This document shows, in pieces, positions 35,373 to 46,557 of a DNA stretch of 64,000 nt. The position numbers were made by a program, and so were the translations under genes. Each line of letters opens with the position of its first letter. Position 1 is the first letter of the stretch. The notes beneath the pieces were generated by a model. That model was not told where the DNA came from. It ran no database searches and was given only the letters and a program-made list of their open reading frames with translations. Source of the stretch: an uncultured Massilia sp. (lineage in GTDB: Bacteria > Pseudomonadota > Gammaproteobacteria > Burkholderiales > Burkholderiaceae_D); the NCBI GenBank assembly GCA_913778765.1, contig CAJYXO010000159.1:1-64000 (forward strand), read 5' to 3'.

Positions 35373-35688
35373 GACGTTGCTCCTTAATGTTGTAGTTAAA
35401 GACGTACGAAAGACTAGATGCTTTGATGAGCCGGTCAATAAACCCTGCCAAGGTCTTATCAAAAGTTATTGAACAGACTCGCTGTCGATGTTATCTCAGA
35501 AACTTTGTGTCGTGGAGAAATATATTTCTTAACTATGTAGCGTGCATATGCTCTGGCATGGCAGCCTGTTGCTGCCTTCACGCGACACAAGCCCAAACGT
35601 GCCATCGTTCATGACGCACGGCCTTATGCTGGTCCAGCATATTGATGAGTGATCCCTGCCTTACGCACCCCGTGAAAGGAGATCCACC
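35373..35688. other. Divergent promoter region, 316 bases
   Basis: It separates the Cys-rich peptide operon from the SnoaL-like lipoprotein gene and is clearly AT-richer than the window average. It contains the candidate promoter TTGACC-16-TAGTCT for the operon (35438 down to 35411) and short open frames without coding support. No RNA gene is recognised. Confidence 0.45.
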
Positions 35689-36174
35689 ATGAAGCTGCTG
35701 CCCGTTGTCGTTTTTACGGCCGCGTTCGCCATGGCCGGCTGCGCCTCTGAGCCGCCAAGAAAAACTACCCACGTGCCGCGCACCGAAACCTGCAAGCCGA
35801 TTTCCGAAAAAAAGATCGCGGCCCTGTTCGAGCGCTGGAACGATGCATTGCAAACCGGCGACCCGCACAAGGTGACGGCCAACTATGCGGAAGACGCAAT
35901 CCTGCTGCCGACCGTGTCGAACCAGCCCAGGCTGACGCAGGCGGAAAGGGAAGAGTATTTCGAGAAGTTCCTGCTCGATGAACCGTCCAGCGTGATCGAT
36001 TTTCGACAGATCTATCTCGGCTGCAACGTCGCCATCGATGCCGGGCTGTACACCTTTACTTTCGGCAGGACCGGGCAGGTGGCGCCGGCCCGGTTCACGT
36101 TCACGTATCGCTGGGATGGCGAGCAATGGCTGATCACGAGCCATCACTCGTCGGTGATGCCGGAGCAGGAGTGA
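35689..36174 (+). CDS. SnoaL-like / DUF4440-type lipoprotein
   Basis: A 161-residue lipoprotein (lipobox 'AMAGC' after 'VVVFTAAF') with an NTF2-like, SnoaL/CaMKII-association-type fold: 'ISEKKIAALFERWNDALQTGDPHKVTANYAEDAILLPTVS' opens the cone, and 'FRFTYRWDGEQWLITSHHSS'-like text (here 'RFTFTYRWDGEQWLITSHHS') closes it. Such folds bind small molecules or act as isomerases; no catalytic set is evident. GAAAGGAG before the ATG supports the start. It is followed 76 bases on by the Spy/CpxP-like gene on the same strand. Confidence 0.8.
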   Translation: MKLLPVVVFTAAFAMAGCASEPPRKTTHVPRTETCKPISEKKIAALFERWNDALQTGDPHKVTANYAEDAILLPTVSNQPRLTQAEREEYFEKFLLDEPSSVIDFRQIYLGCNVAIDAGLYTFTFGRTGQVAPARFTFTYRWDGEQWLITSHHSSVMPEQE

Positions 36175-36250
36175 TGGCGCCAGCCAGCTAGCGCGAACCA
36201 ATCGCCGGCGCTGCGGTCTACGCTTCATGAAGCGTCATGAAGGAGGCGAC

Positions 36251-36718
36251 ATGAACATCCGTCTGGCAAGAGCATGGACTGCGGTCCTGCTCCTGACGTC
36301 GGCCCTGGTGCAGGGACCGGCCGCCGCCCAAGCGGATCCTGGGCAAGCGCAGGGGCAGGGCGCACCCGCGGGCCGATGGCATCATGGACATGGCGGCTGC
36401 GGCATGATGGGTGGCGCGGGGATGATGGGCGCGGACTGGGGTGCGCTGAACCTGAGCAAGGACCAGCGCAACAAGATCTACGCCATCCACCGCGGCTTGC
36501 GCGACAAGCAGTTTGCGCTGATGGATCGCATGCATGAGAGCATGCAATCCATCGCGGTGTACCGGGATGGCAGATTCGACGAGCAGGCCGCGCGCAACCG
36601 CTATGCCACGGCCGAAAAGCTGCACCGGCAAATGTTCGAGAACATGCTCGATGCGCAAAAACAGGTGGATGCCTTGCTGACGCCGCAGCAGCGTCAGCAG
36701 CTCAGCGCCAGCCAGTAG
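36251..36718 (+). CDS. Spy/CpxP-like periplasmic protein
   Basis: A 155-residue periplasmic helical protein. A signal peptide ('AVLLLTSALVQGPAAAQA') is followed by a His/Met/Gly-rich stretch ('RWHHGHGGCGMMGGAGMMGAD') that may bind copper or zinc. The helical body has 'LNLSKDQRNKIYAIHRGLRDKQFALMDRM' and a C-terminal 'LLTPQQRQQL', the LTxxQ-type motif of Spy, CpxP and heavy-metal-sensing relatives. Such proteins act as chaperones or envelope-stress sensors. The start has AAGGAGG four bases upstream; an upstream ATG is not backed by a Shine-Dalgarno. No sensor kinase or metal exporter adjoins. Confidence 0.78.
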   Translation: MNIRLARAWTAVLLLTSALVQGPAAAQADPGQAQGQGAPAGRWHHGHGGCGMMGGAGMMGADWGALNLSKDQRNKIYAIHRGLRDKQFALMDRMHESMQSIAVYRDGRFDEQAARNRYATAEKLHRQMFENMLDAQKQVDALLTPQQRQQLSASQ

Positions 36719-36727
36719 GCAAGTGGC

Positions 36728-38557
36728 TTACTCCACCGTCACCGACTTCGCCAAGTTACGCGGCTTGTCGACGTCGGTACCGCGCGCCAGCGCCGTGTGG
36801 TAGGCCAGCAGCTGCAGGGCCGCGACGTGCAGGATCGGCGACAGCAGGCCGTAGTGTTCCGGCAGGCGGATCACGTGCAGGCCTTCGCTGGAGGTGATCT
36901 GGGTGTCGACGTCGGCGAAGCAGTACAGCTGGCCGCCGCGGGCGCGGACTTCCTGCATGTTCGACTTCAGCTTTTCCAGCAGGGCGTCGTTCGGGGCGAT
37001 GGTGACCACCGGCATCTCTTCGGTCACCAGCGCCAGCGGGCCGTGCTTCAGCTCGCCTGCCGGGTAGGCTTCGGCGTGGATGTACGAGATTTCCTTCAGC
37101 TTCAGCGCGCCCTCCAGGGCGATCGGGTAGTGGATGCCGCGGCCCAGGAACAAAGCGTTTTCCTTGCGCGCGAATTCCTCGGCCCAGGCAATGATCTGCG
37201 GTTCCAGCGCCAGCACCGACGACAGCGCGACCGGCAGGTGACGCATCTGCTTCAGGTAGTTCGCTTCCTGCTCGTCCGTCAGGCGGCCGTTCACTTGCGC
37301 CAGGGTCAAGGTCAGCAGGAACAGGGCGGCCAGCTGGGTCGTAAACGCCTTGGTCGAGGCGACGCCGACTTCGACGCCGGCGCGGGTGATGTAGGCCAGC
37401 TTGCACTCACGCACCATGGCGCTGGTGGCGACGTTGCAGATGGTCAGGGTGTGGATCATGCCGAGGCTGCGCGCATGCTTCAGCGCGGCCAGGGTGTCGG
37501 CGGTTTCGCCGGACTGCGAGATGGTGACGACCAGGGTCTGCGGGTGCGGGACGCTGTCGCGGTAGCGGTATTCGCTGGCGATCTCGACGTTGACCGGGAT
37601 CTTGGCCACCGATTCGATCCAGTACTTGGCGGTCAGGCCGGCGTAGTAGCTGGTGCCGCAGGCCAGGATCAGCACGCGGTCGATCTCTTTGAAGACGCGG
37701 AAGGCCTGGTCGCCGAACAGTTCCGGCATGATGCCGGTGACGCCCTCGAGGGTGTCGCCGACCACGCGCGGCTGCTCAAAGATTTCCTTCTGCATGTAGT
37801 GGCGGTACGGGCCGAGTTCCGCGGCGCCGGTGTGGGCATGCACGGTTTTCACTTCGCGCTCGGCCGGACGGCCGTCGACGTCGACGATCCAGTAACGGGC
37901 CAGCTGCAGGTCGACCACGTCGCCTTCTTCCAGGTAGATGATCTGGTCGGTGGTGCCGGCCAGCGCCATCGCGTCGGAGGCGACGAAGTTTTCGCCGTTG
38001 CCCAGGCCGACGATCAGCGGCGAGCCCTGGCGGGCGGCCACCACGCGGTGCGGCTCTTCGCGGCAGAACACGGCGATCGCGTAGGCGCCGTGCAGGCGCT
38101 TCACGGCCTGCTGGACGGTCTCGAACAGGTCGCCGTTGTACATGTGGTCGACCAGGTGGGCGATGACCTCCGTGTCGGTCTGGCTGGTGAAGTTGTAGCC
38201 GAGATCGGTCAGTTCGCGGCGCAGCTCGTCGTGGTTCTCGATGATGCCGTTGTGGACCAGGGCGATGCGGGCGTTCTCTTCGGTCGGCGAGAAGTGCGGG
38301 TGGGCATTCCGGGTGGCCGGGGCGCCGTGGGTGGCCCAGCGGGTGTGGGCGATGCCGGTGAAACCTTCCAGGTGGCCTTCCTGGATCTGCGATTCGAGCT
38401 CGGCCACGCGCGAGGTGCTGCGCGAACGCTGCAGGCGTCCATCGACGTGCAGGGCGACGCCGCAGGAATCGTAGCCACGGTATTCAAGACGCTTCAGACC
38501 TTCGATGAGGATAGGGGTGATGTTGCGCTGGGCTACTGCTCCGACGATACCGCACAT
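36728..38557 (-). CDS. glmS: Glutamine-fructose-6-phosphate aminotransferase (isomerizing)
   Basis: A 609-residue cytoplasmic enzyme making glucosamine-6-phosphate for peptidoglycan and LPS. The N-terminal glutaminase starts '[12 protein letters not shown]' so that Cys2 is the nucleophile, and has 'GYDSCGVAL' and '[13 protein letters not shown]'. Two SIS domains follow ('[16 protein letters not shown]', '[15 protein letters not shown]', '[36 protein letters not shown]'). The sequence ends 'NLAKSVTVE', the invariant C-terminus. The start is fixed by Cys2; four extra upstream codons are not used. The gene is divergent from an AsnC-type regulator over an intergenic region rich in inverted repeats. 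Confidence 0.96.
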   Translation of the reverse strand: MCGIVGAVAQRNITPILIEGLKRLEYRGYDSCGVALHVDGRLQRSRSTSRVAELESQIQEGHLEGFTGIAHTRWATHGAPATRNAHPHFSPTEENARIALVHNGIIENHDELRRELTDLGYNFTSQTDTEVIAHLVDHMYNGDLFETVQQAVKRLHGAYAIAVFCREEPHRVVAARQGSPLIVGLGNGENFVASDAMALAGTTDQIIYLEEGDVVDLQLARYWIVDVDGRPAEREVKTVHAHTGAAELGPYRHYMQKEIFEQPRVVGDTLEGVTGIMPELFGDQAFRVFKEIDRVLILACGTSYYAGLTAKYWIESVAKIPVNVEIASEYRYRDSVPHPQTLVVTISQSGETADTLAALKHARSLGMIHTLTICNVATSAMVRECKLAYITRAGVEVGVASTKAFTTQLAALFLLTLTLAQVNGRLTDEQEANYLKQMRHLPVALSSVLALEPQIIAWAEEFARKENALFLGRGIHYPIALEGALKLKEISYIHAEAYPAGELKHGPLALVTEEMPVVTIAPNDALLEKLKSNMQEVRARGGQLYCFADVDTQITSSEGLHVIRLPEHYGLLSPILHVAALQLLAYHTALARGTDVDKPRNLAKSVTVE

Positions 38558-38609
38558 GATGAACTCCAATATAAGTTAACAATTTTCACTAATGTAGTAC
38601 AAGCAATAT

Positions 38610-38652
38610 GAAATAAGCTATCTAACGGAGGCCTTTTTTGATAGATTATTTC
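38610..38652. promoter_or_regulatory. 13-bp inverted repeat in the glmS / AsnC-family intergenic region
   Basis: Arms GAAATAAGCTATC and GATAGATTATTTC (one mismatch) flank a 17-base centre. With the 17-bp palindrome at 38667 it may form an operator for the adjacent Lrp/AsnC-type protein, or a hairpin. Confidence 0.5.
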
Positions 38653-38666
38653 ACACATCAATTAGC

Positions 38667-38683
38667 ATGAAATATTATTTCAT
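38667..38683. promoter_or_regulatory. ATGAAAT-ATT-ATTTCAT palindrome
   Basis: Perfect 7-bp arms around a 3-base centre, 24 bases upstream of the AsnC-type start codon. Lrp/AsnC regulators bind such AT-rich dyads, so autoregulation is likely. Confidence 0.5.
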
Positions 38684-38706
38684 ATATCGAGAAAAAATTT
38701 ACGGAT

Positions 38707-39180
38707 ATGTCGAAAGAGCCTGATTCCTTGGACGATCTTGATCGTCGCATCCTCAACGCCTTGCAAATTGACGCTTCTCACACGAATGCCGAGTTGGCGG
38801 AATTGGTACATGTCTCCCAGCCGACTTGCCTGCGCCGCGTCAAACAGCTGACGGAGAACGGTGTTATCGAAAGGCAAGTTGCCATCGTTTCGCCGGACAA
38901 GGTCGGTGCGCGCCTGACTGCCATCGTCGAGATCACGCTGGACGTGCAGGCCGCCGACCGCATGGCCGAGTTCGAGAGTGTGGTCGCCGACGAAGCCGCC
39001 GTGCTGCAGTGCTACCGGGTCGCCCCCGGACCGGACTTCGTGCTGGTGGTGCAGGTAGCCGATATGCCGGCCTACCACGCGCTGGCGCACCGCCTGTTCA
39101 CCACCCACAAGAACGTGCGCAACGTCAAAGCCTATTTCTCGACCTTCCGCAGCAAGTTCGAGACCCGTATCGTGGTCTGA
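38707..39180 (+). CDS. Lrp/AsnC-family transcriptional regulator
   Basis: A 157-residue regulator. The N-terminal winged helix 'LDDLDRRILNALQIDASHTNAELAELVHVSQPTCLRRVKQLTENGVIER' is typical of Lrp/AsnC. The RAM ligand-binding domain spans about residues 70-155 ('AIVEITLDVQAADRMAEFESVVADEAAVLQCYRVAPGPDFVLVVQVADM', 'VRNVKAYFSTFRSKFET'). Family members sense amino acids. The gene is divergent from glmS over AT-rich dyads and is followed by a cluster of DnaA-box-like sequences. A ligand cannot be assigned. Confidence 0.88.
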   Translation: MSKEPDSLDDLDRRILNALQIDASHTNAELAELVHVSQPTCLRRVKQLTENGVIERQVAIVSPDKVGARLTAIVEITLDVQAADRMAEFESVVADEAAVLQCYRVAPGPDFVLVVQVADMPAYHALAHRLFTTHKNVRNVKAYFSTFRSKFETRIVV

Positions 39181-39651
39181 CTGCCCGAGATATCCACAAA
39201 TCACAAGTCATCCACAGGGATATGTGGACAATGTGGATAAGCTGTTTACCTGTAAACTTTGCTTCTGCTCAGGTCATACACAGTTCATCCACAATCGACT
39301 GTGGATAAGCGACGCTGGGATGCACTTGCCCATCGATCGGCCAGCCTCGTGAAGCAAGTGGATCCGGAACAAGCCTGTCAAGTACGCCCTCCAGCGCAGT
39401 CCATGCGTTGTGGATAACTTCAAGCGCGACGAAACCCTCCACCCAGCAGCAAGCCCGGCACTCATAAATAAACCCCTGTGAAAACAGGGCGCAGATAAAA
39501 CAACAGGCCCGCCGGATGACCGTGCGGGCCTGTGGATGACTCTGTGGGCAGTTCTGTGGATGAGCGGTTGACATCCCTGTGCACAGCAGGTGGAACAGCC
39601 TGTGCAAAGCCGGTGGACCAGGCTGTGCTCAAGCTGTGCCCAGCCGGTGGA
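39181..39651. other. 471-base gap with a DnaA-box cluster
   Basis: Three perfect TGTGGATAA boxes occur at 39232-39240, 39300-39308 and 39409-39417, all in the same orientation, with an ATATCCACA at 39190-39198 and several 'TCCACA'/'TGTGGAT' near-matches. There is no CTA-rich trio or clear AT-rich unwinding stretch beside them. The right half is rich in 'TGTG' words and holds a terminator for glmU. DnaA titration site, origin remnant or DnaA-regulated promoter are the options. Confidence 0.6.
39495..39531 (-). terminator. Probable terminator downstream of glmU
   Basis: On the minus strand an 8-bp stem (AGGCCCGC / GCGGGCCT) with an 11-base loop is followed by GTTGTTTTA. The U-run is imperfect, so efficiency is uncertain. 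Confidence 0.5.
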
Positions 39652-41028
39652 TTACTTCTTCTTTTTCACTGGACGCGTCCAGTTCTCGATGGTGAGCTGC
39701 TGCGGACGCGTGATGGTCAGTTTGCCGGCCGGCGCGTTCTTGGTCAGCGTGGTGCCGGCGCCCAGGGTCGCGCCCTTGCCGACGGTTACCGGGGCCACCA
39801 GCTGACTGTCGCTGCCGATGAAGGCGTCGTCTTCGATGGTGGTGCGGAATTTGTTCGCGCCGTCGTAGTTGCAGGTGATGGTGCCGGCGCCGATGTTGAC
39901 GCGCGAGCCGACGTCCGCGTCGCCCACGTAGGCCAGGTGGTTGGCTTTGCTGTGGGCCGCGACCTTGCTGTTCTTCACTTCGACGAAGTTACCGATGTGG
40001 ACATCTTCGCCGAGTTCCGTGCCCGGGCGCAGGCGCGCGTAGGGGCCAATCTGCGACTGTGCGCCGACGACCGCCTCTTCCAGGTGGCAGAAGGGCTTGA
40101 TGGTGGCGCCGGCGGCCACTGTCGTGTTCACGAACACGCAGTTGGCGCCGACCGTCACGCCGTCGGCCAGCTCGACCCGGCCCTCGAACACGCAGCCGAC
40201 GTCGATCGAGACATCGCGGCCGCAAATCAGTTCGCCACGCACGTCGATGCGGGCCGGATCCAGCAGATGCACGCCCTTTTCCAGCAGACCGTTCGCGATG
40301 TTCAGCTGGTGGCGGCGCTCGAGCTCGGCCAGTTGCACCTTGCTGTTCACGCCGGCCACTTCCCACTCGGCCGAAGGGTGCGCCGACACGACCGGCACGC
40401 CATGCGCGACGGCCTGGGCGACGATGTCGGTCAGGTAGTACTCGCCCTGGGCGTTGTTGTTCTTCAGCGCGCCGAGCCAGCTGTTCAGGTGTTTGGTCGG
40501 GATCACCATGATGCCGCTGTTGATTTCCTTGATCGCGCGTTCCTCGGGCGTGGCGTCCTTTTCTTCGACGATGCGCACGATCCGGCCGTCTTCACGGATG
40601 ATGCGGCCCAGGCCGAAGGGGTTGTCCTGCACCACGGTCAGGATCGCCAGCTTGTCGTCGCCGGCCGCGTCGACCAAGCGCTGCAGGCTGGCGCTGGTGG
40701 TCAGCGGCACGTCGCCGTACAGCACCAGGGTCGGCGCGTTTTCGTCGATCTGCGGCAGGGCCTGCATGACCGCGTGGCCGGTGCCCAGCTGGGGCTGCTG
40801 CAGGGCGGTATCGATGGCGATGCCGGCATCGAGGCCCCACTCGTGCACCGCACTCGGCACCGCTGCGCCGCCGTGTCCGTAAATTACGCATAATTTAGTC
40901 GGGTTCAGGCCGCGCGCCGTGTCGATGACATGTTGCAACAGCGGCTTGCCAGCCAGTGGATGCAAGACTTTCGGCAGTGCGGACTGCATGCGCTTTCCCA
41001 TGCCGGCGGCGAGGATGACTACGTTCAT
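39652..41028 (-). CDS. glmU: Bifunctional N-acetylglucosamine-1-P uridyltransferase / glucosamine-1-P acetyltransferase
   Basis: A 458-residue bifunctional enzyme making UDP-GlcNAc. The uridyltransferase half starts '[35 protein letters not shown]' (the L-A-A-G-x-G-K/T-R-M signature). It is followed by '[13 protein letters not shown]' and 'VLYGDVPL'. The C-terminal half is a left-handed beta-helix of hexapeptide repeats including '[21 protein letters not shown]' and ends with a basic 'RPVKKKK'. Length and order are normal. With glmS 1.1 kb away the two hexosamine-pathway genes are neighbours, as in E. coli, with an AsnC-type gene and a DnaA-box cluster between them. Confidence 0.96.
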   Translation of the reverse strand: MNVVILAAGMGKRMQSALPKVLHPLAGKPLLQHVIDTARGLNPTKLCVIYGHGGAAVPSAVHEWGLDAGIAIDTALQQPQLGTGHAVMQALPQIDENAPTLVLYGDVPLTTSASLQRLVDAAGDDKLAILTVVQDNPFGLGRIIREDGRIVRIVEEKDATPEERAIKEINSGIMVIPTKHLNSWLGALKNNNAQGEYYLTDIVAQAVAHGVPVVSAHPSAEWEVAGVNSKVQLAELERRHQLNIANGLLEKGVHLLDPARIDVRGELICGRDVSIDVGCVFEGRVELADGVTVGANCVFVNTTVAAGATIKPFCHLEEAVVGAQSQIGPYARLRPGTELGEDVHIGNFVEVKNSKVAAHSKANHLAYVGDADVGSRVNIGAGTITCNYDGANKFRTTIEDDAFIGSDSQLVAPVTVGKGATLGAGTTLTKNAPAGKLTITRPQQLTIENWTRPVKKKK

Positions 41029-41062
41029 AAGCCGTTCCCAAATGAATTAGTTGTTAAAAAAT

Positions 41063-41959
41063 ATGAAAAAGTTTAACACGCCCCAACCCCTGTTCCAGCG
41101 CACACGACTGCTGTTTCTGGTCGCGCTGATGGCCCTGCTGACCGCCTGCAGCACGATCCGCTTCACCTACAACCATGGTGACACGCTGCTGTACTGGTGG
41201 TTGAACGCTTACCTCGACCTCGATAGCGACCAGTCCGACTGGGTCAAGAAGGACATCGATAACCTGTTCCAGTGGCATCGCTCGACCCAGTTGCGCGACT
41301 ATGCCGGCCTGCTGACCAAGATGCAGCGCCAGCTCGGCGACGGCACCGTCACCCAGGAAGAGCTGCTGTCCGATTACCGCGACATCAAGACGCGCACCGA
41401 GCTGCTGGCCTTTAAAGCGCTGCCGCAGCTGGCCGACCTGGCGATGTCGGTCAAGCCGGACCAGATCGCCCAGATGGAGCAGAAGTTTGCCAAGAACAAC
41501 GACAAGTTCCGCAAGGAGTTCATGAGCGGCAGTGTCGACGATCAGAAGAAGGCGCGGTTCAAGAAGGCGATGGACCAGCTCGAGCTGTGGTTCGGCAGCT
41601 TTAGTCGCGAGCAGGAAGCGCAGTTGCGGCGCGCCTCCGATGCGCGGCCGCTGGACAACGACGTCTTCCTGCAGGAACGTCAATTGCGCCAGAAGAAGAT
41701 CGTCGCCCTGCTGCGCCGCGTGCACGAGCAGAAGCTGAACAAGGAGCAGACCATGTCGGCGATCCACGACCTGCTGCGCGACTTCTTCGACCGCATGGAC
41801 GCACCGGAACGCAAGGCCTTCTATGACGCGTATGTGAATAACACGGCGAATTTCATCCTGACCGCCATCAAGCTGACCACGCCGCAGCAGAAACAGCATG
41901 CGCAGCAGCGGATGCAGGGCTGGATCAACGATTTCAACGCGCTGGCGCAGGGGAAATAG
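41063..41959 (+). CDS. DUF6279-type lipoprotein
   Basis: A 298-residue protein with a lipobox ('LVALMALLTACS'), then 'IRFTYNHGDTLLYWWLNAYLDLDSDQSDWVKKDIDNLFQWHR', the conserved opening of DUF6279-type proteins. The rest is helical with many Lys/Gln and coiled-coil-like heptads. Family function is unknown; an outer-membrane lipoprotein is the expectation. The ATG is preferred over an in-frame TTG four codons upstream because the lipoprotein signal starts there. It is divergent from glmU and followed by rsmD. Confidence 0.8.
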   Translation: MKKFNTPQPLFQRTRLLFLVALMALLTACSTIRFTYNHGDTLLYWWLNAYLDLDSDQSDWVKKDIDNLFQWHRSTQLRDYAGLLTKMQRQLGDGTVTQEELLSDYRDIKTRTELLAFKALPQLADLAMSVKPDQIAQMEQKFAKNNDKFRKEFMSGSVDDQKKARFKKAMDQLELWFGSFSREQEAQLRRASDARPLDNDVFLQERQLRQKKIVALLRRVHEQKLNKEQTMSAIHDLLRDFFDRMDAPERKAFYDAYVNNTANFILTAIKLTTPQQKQHAQQRMQGWINDFNALAQGK

Positions 41960-41988
41960 GGTGCGCGGCACGTGATATAGTCCGCCCC

Positions 41989-43219
<1,231 letters not shown>

Positions 43220-43235
43220 TATCCACAGGTTGTAA

Positions 43236-43496
<261 letters not shown>

Positions 43497-43734
43497 GCGC
43501 CTGCTCGGCCTGGCCGGGCGTTTCACCTTTCCACCATCGATCGGCGGCCTCGCCGAGCTTCCCTCACATCCCTACCATGCGACGCCGGCGCAACATTTTG
43601 CCGGCGCCACTGTCGCTTGTGCGCCCGCAGCATGGAAATAGTCTCGAATATTTAGTTTTGGCAAATAAGTTGGTGCTATATTTATTATCAAAAAAATAGC
43701 ACGTCCATACTATTTGTTGGGCCAGGGGAGACAA

Positions 43735-45330
43735 ATGATTAGAAACATGCGTATCGGCCAGCGTCTGGCCGTGGGTTTCGGCTTCGTGATTGCCTTGCTG
43801 GTCATGCTGGCAGCGATATCGTGGCTGCGGATGGCAAGTCTGAACCGGGAGATGGAAACCCTGGTGCAAGTCCGTTACGCGAACACGGTGACGGCCAACC
43901 GCATCAAGGAAGACGTGAGCGAAGCCACGCGCAGCATGCTGAATGTCCTGATCATGAGCGATCCGGACCAGATCAAAAAGGAGCTGGCGAATACCGAAGC
44001 GCGCAGCGCCAAGGCCAGCTCGGCGGTGGCGGAACTGGCGAAGCACACCACCGACGCGCAAGGCACCGAGATCCTGAAAGCCCTGGCCGCCATCCAGAAC
44101 AAGTTCCTGCCGGCCCAGACCAAATTCATCGCCCTCGTCAACGAGGACAAGAAGGACGAGGCGATGGTGAAATTCATGTTCTCGCTGCGGCCCCAGCAGA
44201 CCCGGTATTTCGAGCAGCTCGACAAATTTGTCGCCTACCAGAATGCGGCGATGAACCAGGCCGGCCAGGACGCCGCCGCCGTGACCCACCGCACCCAGGC
44301 GCTGATCCTGGTGCTGGCCGCGGCCGCCTGCATCCTGTCGCTGGGTGTCGCCGTCCTGTCCACCCGCAGCATCACCGGCCCCTTGAACCAGGTGGTGCAG
44401 ATCGCGCGCCGCGTCGCCGACGGCGATCTCACCAGCGAGATCGCGGTCGACAGCCGCGACGAAGCCGGCCAGATGATGGAAGCGCTGCGCCACATGAACG
44501 ATAGCCTGATCCGCATCGTCGGCGAAGTGCGCAGCAGCACCGAATCGATGTCCGGCGTGTCCGGCGAAATCGCGTCCGGCAACCTCGACCTGTCGAGCCG
44601 CACCGAAGCCCAGGCCAGCTCGCTGGCCCAGACCTCGAGCTCGATGCGCGAACTGACCGACACCGTGCAGCAGAACGCCGACAACGCGCGGCAGGCCAAC
44701 GCCCTCGCGGCCCAGGCCTCGGCGGTGGCGGCGCGCGGCGGTTCCGTGGTGTCGCATGTGATCGCCACCATGGGCTCGATCACCGCTTCGTCGAAGAAGA
44801 TCGTCGATATCATCGGCGTGATCGACGGCATCGCCTTTCAAACGAATATCCTGGCCCTGAACGCCGCCGTGGAAGCGGCGCGCGCAGGCGAGCAGGGGCG
44901 CGGCTTCGCGGTGGTGGCGTCCGAAGTGCGCAACCTGGCCCAGCGCTCGGCGGCGGCGGCGAAAGAGATCAAGTTGCTGATCGGCGATTCTGTGGATAAA
45001 GTGCATGAAGGCAGCAACCTGGTCGAGCAAGCCGGCGTGACCATGGCCGAGGTCGTCGAGAGCGTGCGCCGCGTGACCGACATCATGGCCGAGATCACGG
45101 CGGCCAGCGTGGAGCAGAGCGCCGGCATCGCCCAGGTCAGCCAGACCATCGTCGAGATGGACCAGACCACGCAGCAGAATGCGGCGCTGGTCGAGGAGGC
45201 GGCGGCGGCGGCCGCGGCGATGCAGGACCAGGCGGCGCGGCTGGCGCGTGCGGTGAGCGTGTTCAAGCTCGACGCCAGCGCCGCCGAGCCCGCGGTGCTG
45301 CAGCGCGCGCCCCACCTGGCGCTTCGCTGA
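43735..45330 (+). CDS. Methyl-accepting chemotaxis protein
   Basis: A 531-residue chemoreceptor. TM1 ('[21 protein letters not shown]'), a four-helix-bundle type periplasmic domain of about 150 residues, TM2 ('[20 protein letters not shown]'), HAMP ('[21 protein letters not shown]') and a cytoplasmic signalling hairpin ('[50 protein letters not shown]'). No C-terminal CheR/CheB pentapeptide is present; it ends 'RAPHLALR'. The ligand is unknown. The start has GGGGAGACAA upstream; the preceding 130 bases are AT-rich and probably hold the promoter. No che genes adjoin. Confidence 0.93.
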   Translation: MIRNMRIGQRLAVGFGFVIALLVMLAAISWLRMASLNREMETLVQVRYANTVTANRIKEDVSEATRSMLNVLIMSDPDQIKKELANTEARSAKASSAVAELAKHTTDAQGTEILKALAAIQNKFLPAQTKFIALVNEDKKDEAMVKFMFSLRPQQTRYFEQLDKFVAYQNAAMNQAGQDAAAVTHRTQALILVLAAAACILSLGVAVLSTRSITGPLNQVVQIARRVADGDLTSEIAVDSRDEAGQMMEALRHMNDSLIRIVGEVRSSTESMSGVSGEIASGNLDLSSRTEAQASSLAQTSSSMRELTDTVQQNADNARQANALAAQASAVAARGGSVVSHVIATMGSITASSKKIVDIIGVIDGIAFQTNILALNAAVEAARAGEQGRGFAVVASEVRNLAQRSAAAAKEIKLLIGDSVDKVHEGSNLVEQAGVTMAEVVESVRRVTDIMAEITAASVEQSAGIAQVSQTIVEMDQTTQQNAALVEEAAAAAAAMQDQAARLARAVSVFKLDASAAEPAVLQRAPHLALR

Positions 45331-45373
45331 ACCCGACAACATTCGATCACCGTTCATTCCTGAGGAGACACCC

Positions 45374-45964
45374 ATGCGTTCCACTTTCACCACCATCATC
45401 GCCGGCGCCCTGCTGGCCGTCGCTGCCAGCCTGCCGGCCCAGGCTTCGGTCGACGTCAACGGCTACAAGTTCGAAGACACGGCCAAGGTCGCCGGCAAGG
45501 ACTTGAAACTGAACGGCGCCGGCATGCGCACCAAGCTCATCATCAAGGTCTACGCGGCCGGCCTCTATCTGCCGGAAAAGAAAACCGCCGTCGCCGACGT
45601 GCTCAAGCAGGAAGGCCCGCGCCGCGTGACCCTACAAATGGCGCGCGACATTTCCTCCGAAGATTTCGGCAAGGCCTTCATGGACGGCATCAACGAGAAC
45701 ATCGACAAGGCCGAGAAGCAGCGCATCGTGGCCCAGATCGGCAAGATGGGAGAATTGTTCGCCTCGGTCGACGGCCTCAAGAAGGGGGACGTGCTGCACC
45801 TGGACTGGATCCCGGGCACCGGCACCCAGACTGAGCTGAACGGCAAGAAGCTGGGCGAGGCGATCCCCGACCTCAACTTCTACAACGCCATCCTGCGCAT
45901 CTGGCTGGGTGACAAGCCGGTCGACCGCTCGCTCAAGCCGGCCCTGCTCGGCGAAACCAAGTAA
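45374..45964 (+). CDS. Chalcone-isomerase-like (CHI-like) exported protein
   Basis: A 196-residue protein: signal peptide ('IIAGALLAVAASLPAQA'), then a CHI-like fold ('VDVNGYKFEDTAKVAGKDLKLNGAGMRTKLIIKVYAAGLYLPEKK', 'LHLDWIPGTGTQTELNGKKLG', 'FYNAILRIWLGDKPVDRSLKPALLG'). These bacterial relatives of chalcone isomerase are mostly non-enzymatic fatty-acid or hydrophobic-ligand binders in the periplasm. GAGGAGAC five bases before the ATG supports the start. It follows the MCP by 43 bases and ends in a strong terminator, so the two may be one unit. Confidence 0.86.
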   Translation: MRSTFTTIIAGALLAVAASLPAQASVDVNGYKFEDTAKVAGKDLKLNGAGMRTKLIIKVYAAGLYLPEKKTAVADVLKQEGPRRVTLQMARDISSEDFGKAFMDGINENIDKAEKQRIVAQIGKMGELFASVDGLKKGDVLHLDWIPGTGTQTELNGKKLGEAIPDLNFYNAILRIWLGDKPVDRSLKPALLGETK

Positions 45965-45987
45965 TCCGGTTTTTTCTACCTGGCTTG

Positions 45988-46022
45988 ACGCGGCCCCGGG
46001 CAACCGGCGCCGCGTTTTTTTT
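45988..46022 (+). terminator. Intrinsic terminator of the CHI-like gene
   Basis: Stem ACGCGGC / GCCGCGT followed by TTTTTTTT, 24 bases past the stop codon. Confidence 0.85.
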
Positions 46023-46557
46023 CGCTTTGAATTTTGACTGCGCGCTCCCCATTGTTCCGGGAGGGGTGGCACCCCATCCGGGGCTGCGGAGGCGCTGGCG
46101 ACCTAGCTGTTCGATTCGCTCGATGTAACGACAACTCATCCATATCGAGTAACTCAATTTGAACTTCGCGCTTTTTATCGCCATCTCATCCACATCGTCT
46201 TGAATGCGTATCGATCATGCTGCATTACCCGTTCGATTGACGCTCTCCGCCGCTTGCGGCGGCGCCCCACCGACATATCGTCATCTCCTCTCAACATGCC
46301 GGCTAAACTCATCAATATGTGGAGATTTCCAACTGTGCCATATGTTCGAATTTATGCTTAACGCATACAATATCGACTGATTGTTAAATCGATGACGCAA
46401 AAAATCCCCTGAAAAGCCGAGCGACCGGAAGTCGACGGCGATTCTTCATTGCCGCTCGCTGGCGGCAGCCGGATGAAGGAACAAGGCGAGGAAAAGGGCG
46501 AAAAAAAACGGCGCCCGGTTGCCCGGACGCCGTTCAAGGAGAAAGACGGTATCGAAA
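46023..46557. other. 535-base gap of atypical composition
   Basis: This gap is visibly AT-richer and uses different oligonucleotides from its flanks. It has loosely repeated words such as 'CTCATCCAtATCG' and 'CTCATCCACATCG', but I find no tRNA, no protein frame with a Shine-Dalgarno and no clear inverted repeats apart from the terminator at its right end. It may be a remnant of a lost gene or an unrecognised RNA. Confidence 0.45.
46501..46535 (-). terminator. Terminator of the small membrane-protein gene
   Basis: On the minus strand AACGGCGTCCGG / CCGGGCGCCGTT (one mismatch) with a GCAA-type loop is followed by eight T residues. Confidence 0.88.

Noticed and set aside
46023-46500. Possible tRNA or small RNA in the AT-rich gap
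   Set aside because: No cloverleaf, no promoter-terminator pair in the right orientation.
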